64,000 bases of DNA from Nannochloropsis oceanica (lineage: Eukaryota; Sar; Eustigmatophyceae; Eustigmatales; Monodopsidaceae). This document shows, one piece after another, positions 20,102 to 32,800 of this stretch; position 1 is the first letter of the stretch, and each line of letters starts with the position of its first letter. The notes below the pieces were generated by a model, which saw only the letters and a list, made by a program, of their open reading frames with translations, made no database searches and had not been told where the DNA came from. Location: assembly GCA_004519485.1 (NCBI GenBank), contig CP038134.1, forward strand, positions 1,116,001 through 1,180,000, read 5' to 3'. Position numbers and translations under genes: made by a program.

Positions 20102-22630
20102 ATGCCAAGAAGAAGAGTCACCCACAGCACCTCATCTCTTGCCCCTCCTCCCCTCTCCCGCTCCACGTCCTCCTCTTCGTGGTTGTCGTCCTCCTCCACC
20201 TTCTCTTCTAAGCCCAGGCGCTCCCTCTGCATGGGCAGCCTCCTCGTGCTTGCCGTCCTTCTCATTGGCGTGATCACTCTAATCAGCGCAGAGGTACGTG
20301 CAATATGAAGCCCCCCTTTTACCTCCCTTCTTCCCTCCGTTTTCCCCTCCTCTCCCTCTTCCTCTACTCCCTGTCGACTCCTCAGCTCATCCTCCCTCCC
20401 TCCCTCCCTCCCTCCCTCCTCCCCTCCCTCTCCCTCACAGAATGTGCTCCCCGACAGCGGGAGCGGGGATGGCAGCGTCGTTTTCTTTCGGGCAGACAAC
20501 TTCGGGGATGACGCTTATCCAGCCCTGGGGGAGGAGGGAGGGAAGGGAAAAAGGATCGAGGGGGCGGCAGAGGTTATGGCCTCCGATGTAGACGAGGTGA
20601 GGAGGAGGGAAGGAGGGAGAGAGAAAATTGTCCCGTCAAACAGGGATGCCGCATACTATAAGTCATCTCACACCTCATTCCATCTTCTCCCACCCTCCCT
20701 CCCTCCCTCCCATCCTCCCTCCCTCCCTCCCTCCCTCCCTCCCTCCCTCCCTCCTCTGCAGTCGGGTATGCCCATCCTGGGCTTCTGGCCCGCATTTTTT
20801 AACTCCCTGTCCATGATCCTCGTTACAGAGCTGGGGGACAAGACATTTTTCATCGCTGCCGTGCTGGCCATGCGCTACGACCGACTCCTCATCTTCGGCG
20901 GGGCCATTGGTAAGTGGGAGGGGGAGAGAGAGGGAGGGAGGGAGGGAGGGAGGAAGGAATGCATTAAAGAACTTGACCTTGATATCTCTTATTGGTGCTC
21001 ACAGCTCCTTGTTCCTCCGTGCCTCCCTCCCTCCCCTGCCTCCCTCCCTCCGTGCCTCCCTTCCTCCCTCCCTCCTCCCCTCTCTCCGACGCTGCCTGTC
21101 TTTCTGTTCAGGGGCCCTAATCCTGATGACCATCCTCTCGGCCGCCATCGGCAACGTCCTCCCTAATGTACTCCCCCGGAAATACACACATTACGCCTCA
21201 GCGGTACGTCCATCCCTCCCTCGCTCCCTCCCTCGCTCCCTCCCTCGCTCCCTCCCTCTTCCTCGACTCCCCATCGTTCTCCCTCGGCCCATCCCTCCTC
21301 CCTTTTTCCCTCCCTCCCTCCCTCCCTCAGTTCCTCTTCCTCTACTTTGGCATCAAGCTCCTCATGGAAGCTCAGGGCATGGAGGGTTCTGGCCCCAGCG
21401 ACGAGCTCCAGGAGGTGGAGGAGGAACTACTTCACAAGAAAGAAGGTACTTTCCCCTTCCCTCCCTCCCTTCCTCCCTCCCTTCCTCCCTCCCTCCGTCC
21501 CTCCCTCCGTCCCTCCCTCCCTCCCGCTGTTTTCCTTTCTTTTCGTTCTCGCTTTTGCTCACCTGATGCAACGGTCGTGCCGTTTCGACCATATTTCATC
21601 CTCCCTCCCTCCCTCCCTCCCTTCCCCCAGACGTATGCCATTCCCCCCACTCGACTGAGATGACGCACCTCGAGAATGGCAGCAGCAGCAACAACAGCAG
21701 CAACAACAGCGGCAGTTGCAGCGAGGGAGGGAGGGAGGGAGGGAGGGAGGGAGGGAGGGAGGAGAGGAGCGGGTCGCCGTTGGGAGGGGGCCATGGGCGG
21801 CAGGGATCATACCACCCGCAGGACAGTAGAGGGAAGGGGGGGGGAGGGACGAAGGTGTTCACGCAGGTACGGGAGGGAGGGAGGGAGGGGAGGAGAGGAG
21901 AGGAAAGGAGAGGAGCGAGAGGGACGAGGATGGTTTCTGCTGGGAAGGAAGGGAGGGACGGAGGGAGGGAAAAGAAGAAACAGGAGGACAGACGATTGAT
22001 CTTTCCCCTCCCTCCCTCCCTCCCTCCCTTCCGTCCTCCCTCCCGTCCTCTCTCTCCCAGGCCCTCACCCTCACCTTTCTGGCCGAATGGGGAGACCGCT
22101 CTCAAATCGCGACGATCGCCCTCGCTGCTGCCAAGGATCCCTTTGGTGGTACGTCCCCTCCCTCCCTCCCTCCCTCCCTCCCTCCCTCCCTTTCTCCCCC
22201 CAAAGTAATGGCTGCTGGCCTTCTCTGCCCAGGCCCACCCTCCCTTACCCCCCTCTCCCTCCCTCCACCCCTCCCTCCCTCCCTCCAGTGACGGCCGGGG
22301 GCATCTTAGGCCACTCGCTGTGCACGGGGCTGGCGGTAGTAGGTGGCCGCATGCTGGCTGCCAGGATCAGCGAGAAGACCGTCGCCTCCACGGTACGTCC
22401 TCCCTCCCTCCCTCCCTCCCTCCCTCCCTCCCTCCCCTTCTCCCTTCCTCCCTCCCTCCCCTCTCCCTCCCTCTTTTCCTGCCCCCCTCTCTGTGTGACA
22501 CGACGCCCACCAACCCTCCTTCCCTCCCTCCCTCCCTCCCTCCCTCCCTCCCTCCCTCCCCCCCTCCCTCGTACAGGGCGGCGCACTCTTCCTGGTTTTC
22601 TGCCTCCACTCCCTGCTCGTGGGACCGTGA
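20102..22630 (+). CDS. GDT1/TMEM165-family cation antiporter
   Basis: Nine exons: 20102-20293, 20441-20596, 20762-20909, 21112-21203, 21331-21445, 21631-21866, 22061-22148, 22289-22392, 22577-22630; 394 residues with all frames joining. The family exchanges Ca2+ or Mn2+ for protons in Golgi or plastid membranes. It carries the two defining motifs, TELGDKTF (exon 3) and AEWGDRSQ (exon 7), each at the head of a three-helix repeat. The N-terminus is Ser/Arg-rich followed by a hydrophobic helix (LLVLAVLLIGVITLISA), a possible signal anchor. The linker between the repeats (exon 6) is long, with Ser/Asn runs and a coding GGGA tract read as GREGG; family members usually have a shorter acidic linker. 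Introns 2, 3 and 6 have GGGA at the donor and CCCT at the acceptor; introns 4, 5, 7 and 8 are CCCT throughout. Only about 160 bases separate its ATG from the assembly gap. Confidence 0.92.
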
Positions 22631-23331
22631 CGAAAAGGAGGGAGGGAGGGAGGGAGGGAGGGAGGGGTAGATAACTGCGTACTCTTCTTCTTATTTTTAA
22701 ATCGTAGTGGCAAGTCGAATTGTGTTGTGAAAGAAAAAGGAAGGGAGGGAGGGAGGAAGGGAAAGAGGAAGGGAAGAAAAGAAACGTTGAGTGATGCAGC
22801 TAGAGCCACTACCACTGTACCAGCAGCAGCAGCAGCAGCAGCAGTAGCACGACAAACACCACCAGCACAAAATGAGAGAAAGAGCAGCGACCGAAGTAGC
22901 AGTAGTAGGGGTAGGAATGGTGAAGGGCACTTGAGCTTGTGACGATAAGAAAGTAGAACAGCAGCAGGAGCAGCAGGAGCAGCGGCAACAAAGAAGATGA
23001 AATGTAGTAGAGCCATTTAGTCAAATATATGGGTTCGGTTCTTTGTTTCGTTTCCCTCTCTCCTTCCCTCCCTCCCTTCCTCCCTTTCGCCTGCCTCTTT
23101 GCCTAATGTCTTGCTTCCCCCCTCTTTCCCCCCACCCCCCCTCCACCGATACAAAGTCGTTCTCCTCGTCGTCGTCCTCCTCCTCCTCCTACTCCTCCAC
23201 TCCACCTTTTCCCCTCTCTCTTCTTTTCCTCTCTCTTTTTTCTTCAACCCATCACACAAGTACACACTACACACCCCACCCGGACCCCTCCCGTCCTCCC
23301 TCTCTCAAGTCCTCCCTCACTCCCTCCCTCC
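22631..23331. other. Convergent 3' region between GDT1 and Nopp140 genes
   Basis: No gene seen. Holds a GGGA tract at 22637-22665, a short CAG run at 22823-22847 and long pyrimidine-rich stretches from 23050 on. Confidence 0.45.
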
Positions 23332-24087
23332 CTACTCATCTGAGCCATAGTCGTACTTAATCGAGTGACTCGCTAGGGAGATGGCACCCCCTCGGTAGTT
23401 ACCTCTCTTTTTCTTCGTCTTCTCGTGCCGGAAATCTTTCCCCCGTACCGTCATTAACTTTTCGCTGGCTTTCGCGCCATATCCACCGCTGCCGAACGTG
23501 CCAGCGTCTGAAGGAGGAAGGGGGGGAAGGAGGGAGGGAAGGTGAGTGCCATCATTTCCTAGTGTCACGAGCTTCGAACGAAAGCCACTTAAAACCCACA
23601 GTCCTTCCTTCCTCCCTCCCTACTCACAAGAGTTATCCTTCAACCGCTCGTCCTTGATCTGCCCACCCCAATACACGTCATCCACCCGCCTGAACGCCTC
23701 CCCCGGCGCCCTCTCCCCCCTCCCTCCTCCCCCCTTGCCGCCGCTGTTGCTGCCGTTGCCTCCGCCGGGGCTCTGCAGCTGCTGCTCCTTCTCATCCTGG
23801 GCTGCCTGCCATGCCATGGCCGCAGCCACCGACTTCCGTCGTCGATCCTCTTCAGCAGCGGCCTTGCGGGCGGCGACCATCTCCTCGTCCTCGCTCTCGC
23901 TGGTGGGTGTTTGAGGGGGAGGGGATAGGAGGAGGGTAGGGCACGGGGACTCAGAGAGGAGATGAAGGGAGCAAAGGATGCTTAGGGGAGGGAGCGAGGG
24001 AGGGAGGGAGGGAGGGAGGGAGGGAGGGAGGGAGGGAGGAAGGATGGCAGGAGAGAAGGGGGGGGGTACATTCAATACCTGTCACTC

Positions 24088-24125
<38 letters not shown>

Positions 24126-24144
24126 ACTACTACTGCTACAACTG

Positions 24145-24182
<38 letters not shown>

Positions 24183-24753
24183 GCTTTTGCTTTTCGCGAC
24201 CTTGGCCTTCTTATTAGGCGCAGCAGCTTTCGTTTTCGTCGTCTTATTTCCCTCCACTTTCCCCTTCACCTCCTCCTCTTCCTCCTCCTCCTCCTCATCG
24301 CTGGAACTGGACTCGTCATCGCCATCCTCCGACGACGAGGAGGAGGAAGAGGAGGAGAGCGCATCAGCTGCGGCCTTTCGTTTTTTATTGGCGGCGACTT
24401 GCACCGCTGCGGGCTTCTTGGGAGTGGAGGCCTTCTTCTCCTTGACCTCTTCCTCCTCCTCCTCGCTGTCGTCACTCTCGCTTGATGATGAGGAGGATGA
24501 AGATGAGGCAGCAGTAGCAGGAGGAGAAGTTGCTTTGCGCTTGGCCGCAGGTGCCTTTTTTTTCGTTGTCGTCGTCGTCTCCTCCTCCTCGTCCTCCTTA
24601 TCGCTGTCACTGGAGGAGGAAGAGGAAGACGAGTCACTCTCCTCGGCATCAGCAGCAGTCTTGGCAGAACTGTTTTTTTTCGCAGGACCAGTCGCATTCG
24701 GCTTGGTCTTTTTCTCTTCGTCCTCGCTCTCACTCTCACTAGAGGAGGAGGAG

Positions 24754-24785
<32 letters not shown>

Positions 24786-25319
24786 GGAGGAGGAGGAGGA
24801 GGAGGAGGAGGAAGACGCGGCGGCAGGTGTGGTGACAGGTGTGTTAGCCCCCTTCTTCTTATCCTTGGGCGTGACAGGCCCTGCCACGGCCTGCTTCGTC
24901 TTATCTCCTTCACCTTCGCTCTCACTCTCACTCTCACCGTCACTTTCGCTCGACGATGATGATGATGAGGAGGAGGTTAACCCCAAGTCAGCAGCCGCAG
25001 ACCCGCCCACCGCCTTGACATACAAAGCAAGCAAGTCTTGCTTTCCCACAGTCAGGGATAAGGCCCCCTTTCCCTTGCCTTCCTTCAAAAGCACGGCGGC
25101 CGTTTTGTCGAAACCCTTGGCCTGTGTGTAGGATGGGGAGTGGAGGGAAGAATGGCGTGGGATGGTGTATCCACCGATGGTGCATCTACTTGAGGCCAGT
25201 AATACCGCGCATACAGCCCACATCTGCATAGAGCTACATGTAATATACAGCAAACACTGCATGCATACCTTGAGAAAGGCCAGGATATTCCCCAGCAGCT
25301 GGAGCTCTTGGGCCTTCAT
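23332..25319 (-). CDS. Nopp140/SRP40 nucleolar phosphoprotein
   Basis: Four exons, complement of 25269-25319, 24079-25121, 23628-23899, 23332-23507; 513 residues. The N-terminus (QLLGNILAFL..GFDKTAAVLLKE) is the LisH-like head of this family. The middle is the hallmark of Nopp140: long serine runs mixed with Asp/Glu (casein kinase 2 targets) alternating with basic Lys/Ala/Pro blocks. The last two exons form the SRP40 C-terminal domain (FRRVDD, KDERLKDNS, GYGAKASEKLMTVRGKDF, KTKKKRGNYRGGAI, SIKYD). The protein chaperones box C/D and H/ACA snoRNPs between nucleolus and Cajal bodies. I chose ATG 25319 because MKAQELQLLGN opens the LisH head; the frame is open to an ATG at 25454, but that adds an unlikely hydrophobic leader. 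Introns are ordinary except the GGGA-containing intron 2. Confidence 0.93.
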
Positions 25320-25975
25320 GGCGTTGCTTGTTGCACGGCGGTCTGATGCTCTGGCTACTTTATTGACAGATGTGCCAATGGCTTTTACTTGCCTGTCATG
25401 CGTGTGGATGGAGAGCAGGGTAAGGCAATAGAACAGGAAAAGAGTGAACCACATTCATTAATGTAAATTGACAACAACGAAAGAAGAAGAAAACACGAAA
25501 GGGAAAAGCTCAGATGCTGCTGTGTCTATGGTCGGGTTGTTTGGGTGGACGGGCCATGGGCAGCTGTCTTATGCCTTATGGCGCCTACGTCGACGTCGCC
25601 TGAGATTTGTTCCATTTCTCTGTCCTCAAGGCCCATGCATAACCAGAAAAGACAGAGGACACGAACGCTCACAGCCGCATGATGTCGTGATTTAGGCTTG
25701 TTTCAGTGCCTGTTCGACCAGGAGCCAGACAGACTGTCGACCAAATCTGTCCGTGCTGATCGCATGAAGGCCCGAAGAGGCACTTTCTAGGCACGTGTCT
25801 TGGAGTGCGTAAAGTCCTCCAGACGATCAACATTTCATTTGTTCCCCCCTGAACTATCAGCCAGTGTTAATAATTACGCATTAAGGATGCATTCGATCTC
25901 ATATTGACCCAGCGGATCGTTGCAGCGCACTCCACAGAGGCATCCTGCCGCACATAGGGACCTCAACTTGCGACC
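25320..25975. promoter_or_regulatory. Divergent promoter region, Nopp140 / four-TM gene
   Basis: A 656-base head-to-head spacer. No exon supported. No GGGA tract. Specific elements not recognised. Confidence 0.35.
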
Positions 25976-26494
25976 ATGCCAGCCACATTCTCCGAGGTGG
26001 TAGTGACCACGTTAAATATCTTCGGACACGCTTCTTTCATACTTCTTATTCTAGTCATATGGTTTGCTTTCATGGCGTCATTAAAAGCTCCCGCTGAGGA
26101 TCCATCGTCGGACGTGTTGGTGCAGATCACGCTGTGCGTACTCAGTGTCGGCGTACCCTACGGAGCCTATAGCCTCTTATACAAGTCCACACTACCACTG
26201 CAACAACAACAAGAAGGTGAAAGACAATCACACGCATCCTTTTTTGGCCGTGTCTTTCGAAGTGGCCTCGAGACTACGCGGGCGTGGGCTCCAGGTGTCG
26301 ATGAATCTGTGCGTGCCGGCGTTGCCCTAGGCGTAATAACCTTGGTGGGGGCTTTTACGCACGAAGTCTTTCTAAAAATAGAGATGGGTGAAGACCTTGT
26401 TGAGCAAGTGGTGACATGGTTCGTGACGGGCTGTTTTCAGATGGTCGCATGCTCTCTTGCTCGATTAGCAGTGCGGTGGGCGTGCAATTGGTAA
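25976..26494 (+). CDS. Four-TM hypothetical protein
   Basis: Single-exon 172-residue protein from ATG 25976 (context CGACCATGCC). Four hydrophobic segments: residues ~14-36 (ASFILLILVIWFAFMAS), ~48-68, ~112-132 and ~143-165. The loop between TM2 and TM3 has a short Gln run and basic residues. I do not recognise the family. The gene lacks the repeat tracts seen in its neighbours and its codon usage looks ordinary. Confidence 0.65.
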   Translation: MPATFSEVVVTTLNIFGHASFILLILVIWFAFMASLKAPAEDPSSDVLVQITLCVLSVGVPYGAYSLLYKSTLPLQQQQEGERQSHASFFGRVFRSGLETTRAWAPGVDESVRAGVALGVITLVGAFTHEVFLKIEMGEDLVEQVVTWFVTGCFQMVACSLARLAVRWACNW

Positions 26495-26812
26495 CAAGGA
26501 ATAAGAAAAATACGAAGCGAGTCTGCACCCAGAGAGCTGGATGTATCACCGAGCTCTGATGTGCTTCTAGAAGCCTTTCTTCTCCCTACAAAAATCCTGC
26601 AGGACTTTCTTACGCACTAATTGTTTATTCATTAAAAAAAAAAAACTGTCCTTCAGTTTTGTTGGGTAGATCCCATACATACAGAATTTATCCTTTTCCA
26701 TTCTCTCTTCAAAAGACTCTCCATTTTCACATCTTGAATTTAGACGTTCTCTGCTTTCTTCCATCCCCTCAATCCAATACATTCTTCACTCCTTTTTCCG
26801 CGATTCTCCCCC
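26495..26812. other. Short convergent 3' region (four-TM gene / TOR)
   Basis: 318 bases holding both 3' UTRs. Contains an A run at about 26634-26645. Nothing else seen. Confidence 0.4.
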
Positions 26813-29800
26813 CTACCAAAACGGACACCATCCCATAAATAATCGACTCAGATTCTCAACCGATGTCGCTTGCCTGATCAGCATGTCCACTTGCTCCTGC
26901 ACCGACAACGGCGCCTGCTGGTGCCCCAGGGACGAGGACGAGGACGAGGACGAGGACGTACCGAGCTCCTCGACTCCTTCCTCATTACCAACTTTAGATT
27001 CTTTCTCTTCCTCTGGACTACCTCTTGAAGTTGTCGTAGTTGAGCCCGCCGTCCTTGTCATCGCCGTGGAGGACAAGGAGGAAGTGAGGGAAGAAGTGGA
27101 GGAGGAAGGGGGGTAGTCTCGTCCCAGGAGCTTCAGCTGGATGCGATGCATGATGTCCAAGGCTTGTTGATTCAGCTCAGCGTCAATGCTGGGAGTTGCA
27201 GTGCCGCAAAGCGAATTAGTCGGAGGCAAATGAAGAGGAGTTGGAAGAGGTGGTGGTGGTGGTGGTGGTGGAAGAGGATGAGGTGGAGCAGTAGTAGCAG
27301 TTTCCGACCCTGCTCTTGCAAGAGGAAGGATGGAGGGAGGAGGTTCTGACGTGACATCGCTCCCAGCGGCCACCAGAGTGCCCCTGGTTGAAAGGAGGGG
27401 CTCAGCTTGGCTCTTGCCGTTGCTGGCCGTACTACTGCTGCTGATAATGCCTTTCTCTTCTTCTGCTCCTCCTCCGGCAGCAAGGTTGACCATCATCAAG
27501 ACATTGCGACTGCTGCTGCTGCCGCCGCTATTGTTCGTGCTGATACTACTGCTCAGCATAGAGGCCTTTGTTCTCCGGGATGTGGCAGCAGCAAGCGAAG
27601 ATGCCATGGAAAATGGCTTATTCGCGCCGTGACCAGCGGAGTCGCTGCCCGTCGTCCCCCCGTCCTCTCCTCCTTCCTCCATGATGACGGCCAGGGACGA
27701 GAAGGTCGTGGAAGCCGACAGGGAGGAAGGTGCGGGAGCAGATCGTTCTATTGGTAGTGCTGTTCTTCCGGTTGTTGTTGTTGTTGCTGCTGCTGCTGCT
27801 TTATCGTCTGCTTGCAGCCCCAACAGAGAGGGCTGCTGCTCAGAAGCAGCGGCAGCATCAGGGCCAATAGTGTCAGTTGCAGCAGCAGCAGCAGCAGCAG
27901 CAGAGGAGGCGGCAGAGACAGATGTGGTGGAAGGCAGATGGCGCCACGAGACGAGGGGGTCATGGACGAAGGCCTCGAGCATGGCCATGAGCGACTCCCG
28001 GTTGTCCCGAAGGACCTCCAGGACGTTCTCACAGGTGAGGCGGAAGCTCCCTTCAACCCCACCTCCCTCCATGGCGTTGATCAACATCCGGGTCAGTCGG
28101 AACGGCACGGTTTCGGGGAACTTGGACCGAGTCATGGAGACCTGGGGAAGGAGGAAAAAAGACAAGGAGTCAGGGAGAAAGGGAGGGGCAAATTAAAGCT
28201 GTGAATATGCAGATGAGAAATCAGCTTGTCCATGGACAAACCGTGGCAGATCTTTCCTTCCCTCCGTCCCTCCCTCCGTCCCTCCCTACCTCAAAGCAGT
28301 CCCCGAAGTCAATATGGACAACGCGGCCTGATACGCGATCGAGCATTAAATTGGAAGGGTGCCGATCGCCTAGACCTGGAGGTAGGGCGGTAAGGATACA
28401 GAGGTTGAGGAGCCTGGACCAAAGCATACAGGGAAGCCGAGAGGTAAAGAAAAAGAGAAGGAGGGAGGGCGGGCGACCGTCGTACCCATGATGTAGCCAG
28501 CCATGGACATGACAGCGAGGGAGCGCGTGTAGTTGTTGCGGCGCTCGAGCCAGACCTCCGAGTTGCTGGACTTGAGCCTGAGAGGAAGAGAGGGAGGGAG
28601 GAGGGAGGGAAGGAACAGCGGTCAATGATGACAAGACATCTCTTCCTCGCTTCCTCCCTCCCTTCCTCCCTCCCTTCCACCCTCTCCGGCCTCCTTACCA
28701 GAGCATCTTGGCAATCTCCATTCCCCGCGTTTGCAGCATGATCGACCGGAACACCTCCACCTTCCCCAGCGGGGGGAGCTTCTCGTAGTCAGGTGCTGTC
28801 TGGGACAGGAGGCGCTGCTCGAGGTTCAGGCGGACACGGCGGGATTCTCGGTAGTCCTTGACGAGCTAGGAGGGGAGGGAGGGGGGGAAGGAAGGAGGGA
28901 GGAAAGAAGGGAGAGAGGGAAGGAGGGAAGGAAGAAAGGAGGGAGAGTGAGTTGGATGCCGGCCTGCAGATGGACGCGAGGATGAAGCTGACGGCTGTCT
29001 GTAACAAAGAGAAAAGGGAGGAGGGAGGGAGGGGGGCAAGGGAAGAAAGGCGTACTTGGTGGAGGGTGTCGCAATTCTTGACCCAGCGGATGACGCCGCT
29101 GTTGGCCGAGAGGGGCATGACGTTATAGCGAGTGATGTGGAGGCTACTCCGGGCAGTGGCGGGATTATGGCGGAGGAGGGCATTGACCAGCCCGAAGAGC
29201 TGCATCATGCGCTCGTCCTGAAGGAGGGAGAGGGAGGGAGGGAGGGAGGAAGGAAGGAAGGAAGGAAGCGCGTGAGGACGGTCGGTGAGAGACCATAGCG
29301 CTGTTTCCAAAATCCAAATCCACCTCCTCACTCCTCCCCTCTTTCCATACTTGCCGCAGATCATAATTGCTTTTGGACACTCTCTCCCTCCCTCCTTCCA
29401 GGACCGCCACAGATCCTTGTTGAGACTCCCTCCCTCCCTTCGTCCCTCCCTCCCTTTCTTCATACCTGCCGCAAGTCCTCGTGTCCCTTCAGAAGGAACA
29501 TGTACCTCCGTCCGTCGCTGCCCCAGATGGTCAGCCGCCGAGGGCGTTGCTTGGAGGCGAGGACGAGGATGGAGGGGGAGAAGGACTGGATCCGGATGAT
29601 GCTCTGGTAGGGCTTGTAGGTGCCTGAGTGGAAAGGAAGGGGTGGGTAGAATGAGGGAGGGCCGTGAATGTTATGCTCATAACAAAACTGAGACTCGTTT
29701 TCCCTCCCTCCCTTCCCTTGTTTTCCTCCCTCCCTCCCTCCCTCCCTCCCTCCCTACCCGGCACGGCCAGCATGAGGTCCTTGGCTCTGCGGCTCAGGAG

Positions 29801-32800
29801 ACGCGGAGCGACATGTCCGAGGTCGAGGCGTTTGAGCCCCGTCAGGTACTGAGAGAGGGAACGGAAAACGCTGCAATAGATGTCCCACGCCTTAAAGGTG
29901 GGAGGAAACGAGGGAGGGGAGGGTGAGATGGAACGATACTCGACAAGAAACATACATCCTCCCTCCCTCCCTATTTCCCTCCCTCCCTCCCTCCCTTTCT
30001 TCCTACCTGACACATGTCGGCCTCCAGCCCACTCAATTTGTATCGGCACAACCATACATACGCCTGCGCCAGCTCCCTCTCATATGCATGCGAGAAGGCC
30101 AGCACACTCCGTATCTCCCCCCCCTCCCGCCCTCCCTCCCCCCCTCCAGCCCCCTCCAGCCCCGTGCCTCCCAACTTCACATGCAGGCTCTCCAGCACCA
30201 ACACCGCCGCCCGTACATCCCTCCCTCCCGCCCCGCCTCCCTCCCCCCCACCGAAATAGAGCCGACTGGCCTCCTCCAGCCCCTCATGCCACAGTTCCTG
30301 CCTTGTCAATGCCACGTGAATCAACTCCCTCGCCACCATTTCCCCCTCCTCAACCAAGCCCTCCCACCGCCCCTCCCGCCTCAGCGCCCGCAACACCTCC
30401 CTGCCCCCCTCCCTCCGCCCCTCCCTCATGCCCGTGGTGGCCGCCAGTGTGATTGGATAAATGAGTGCTTGGGGATGGATCTGTCCAACAAGAATGAGCA
30501 GCCTTCTCACCCACCCCCTGACCCTCCCTGATGGCGCATCAATGCGCGCGATCAGCTGCGGGAGGACGTCGAGCCAGGTTGGGAGAGGGATAGAGGTTAG
30601 TGCCTCCTCCATTGCCTCCGCCACGCCCTCCTTCTCTCCCTCCCTCCCTTTGGATTGAGAGGAGGTGAAAAAGAGGGTGAGCAGACGGAGGGTATCTTGG
30701 AGGAGGGGAAAGGGTGGGAGGGAGGAAGGGAGGGAGGAAGGGAGGGAGGACGAGCTTGTGCTCCCCAGAGAGAGGGCGCGGAGATAGCCTTGGATGGCTT
30801 GAACGGTGAAGGTCGAGGCAGAGGAGGAAGACGAGGACGAGGGGGAGGAAGGGGAGGTGGAAAAGCTCGCTTGCCCTTCTTCGTCTTTCTCGCCGTGCAA
30901 CGTGGGTGGGTGCTGACGTTCCTGTGGGAGGGAGGGAGGGAGGGAGGGAAGGAGGGTGGATTGTGGGGGTGAGTATCGCTATGCAAGCGTGCTGGCATCT
31001 ACTTGACCATTGGTAAGTCTTTCCCCTCTTCCTCCCTCCTTCTCCCCCCCCCCCCTTCCGTCCGTCCGCACCTGGACCGCTCCCTTCCTCTTCTCCTTCT
31101 CCGCCATCGCGTGGTTGGCCGTAGCCCAAGCGTGCCAGGCTTTGTAAGACGTCGGACACAATGCCGTGGCCCTCCTCAAACATCCCAGAATCTCCTCCAT
31201 CTCCCCTTCCTCCCTCCCTCCCTCCCTCCCCCCCCCTTTCCCCGCTCCTACTGCTTCCTTGCCCTGACATGGATGCCGATGAAGCCGACACGGCCAGGCC
31301 TGAGCCCGAGACCGAGGCCGAGACCGACATGCTTAGCCCTTCTCTCCCTCCCTCCCTTCCTCCCCTCCCACCTCCCCCTCCTCCTCCTCCTCCTCCAATT
31401 TCGTGCAGCAACAGGCTCCACTCCCCTATCCGCACCAGGATCTTGGAGAGAAGCGTCTGTTTTGTCATCCCTCCCTCCTCCTCATCCAGGAACACCCGCG
31501 GCACACAGTCATGCTGGCACGGGTAGAGGAAGGGCGGGGCAGAAGAAGACGACGAAGGGAGGGAGGGAGGGTGGAAAGAGCAGGAAGGGGGATTGGAAAG
31601 GTCCCGTTCGAGGTGCCTCAAGAGACGGATGGCTCTGGGTTTTTGGTCGGCCGCCCACAGGTACTTTGCAACGGCGTATTTGACTTGCGGGGAGGAGGAA
31701 GGCGGGAGGGGGCTGGAGCGGGAGGAGGAGAAGGAGGCATGTCCTTTACGGGAGGTGGAAAAGTCATCCACCCCTGTCCCTCCTTCCCCTTCTCCCTCGC
31801 TTCCTCCTCCTCGTTCTCCTCCTCTACGGCCGAGCCCCGAGCCGGAGCTTGAGGCGCCGACCAAGGAGGAGAAGGAGGACGAGGACGAGGGAGGGACAGA
31901 GGAAGGGGGGGAGCACATCTCCAGGCTAGCGCCCAGCCCTCGCAGGACGTTTCCGCTCAAGGCAAGCTGCCCTTGTCGTCGGCAGGTGGAGGCCAGACGA
32001 AGCCAGGCACTTACGTCTTGGGAGGGGGGAAAGAGCAGGGGGCGGAGGGAGATTAGCCGACGGAGGACCTTCACATCAGGAGCAGCGTGCCGGAGGCGGG
32101 CGTCCCATTTGGCCCGGAGGAGGGGGAGGAGGGCGGGGGATGAGGAGGAAGGAAGGGAGGAAGCGGCGGCGCATTTGTAGGCGATGATCTCCTCGAGCTC
32201 GACGAGCTGCTGGGCTGTGACGAGACCGCGGTAGGCCCGGGTGTAAGACTCGGTGAGGACGGAGGAGAGGGTAAGGGCAAGCTTGGCACGAAGGGCCGTG
32301 ATGGCAGCCGTGGCTTGCGGGAATGGTGGGGGCTCGGTCGCGACATGGAGGAGGGCAGAGTAGTAGAGAGGGTCCTCGTCCGAGAACAAGGGGAGGGAGG
32401 AGAGCAGGAGGGAGGAGGGGGAGGAGGAGAGGTGCTGGTTCCGGGCGTGGAGGAAGCCGTGCATGTCGTGCCACTGGCCGAGGTGGAAGGCGGCTTTGGT
32501 GCCAAGGAGGAGCGTCTGGGTCAGCCAATTCTTCCATTCCTCGCTCTCTTCCTCTTTGGGGAATGTTGAGGTCGAGGTAGAGGGGGTGGTGGCGGTGGTC
32601 GAAGGAGTGGGAAGGAGAGTGTCCTTGAGGTGGGTGGCTTCGGTGAGTAAGGCCGGGTAGTCGCCCAGCGCCTCTAGGCAGCGAAGCTTGCCGACCTGAG
32701 GAGGAAAGAAGGGAAGGAGGGAGGGAGGGAGAGAGGGAGGGAAGGCGGGAGCTCTAATTTTAGCGGACAATGCATGGGGAAGAAGGTTGAAAAAAAAGAG

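Noticed and set aside
24187-25131. 314-codon plus-strand frame across the Nopp140 gene
   Set aside because: Complement of the serine/acidic runs of Nopp140; its Ser/Leu/Glu runs mirror those repeats.
25320-25454. Upstream extension of Nopp140 to ATG 25454
   Set aside because: Adds a hydrophobic leader unlike the family; ATG 25319 opens the LisH-like head directly.
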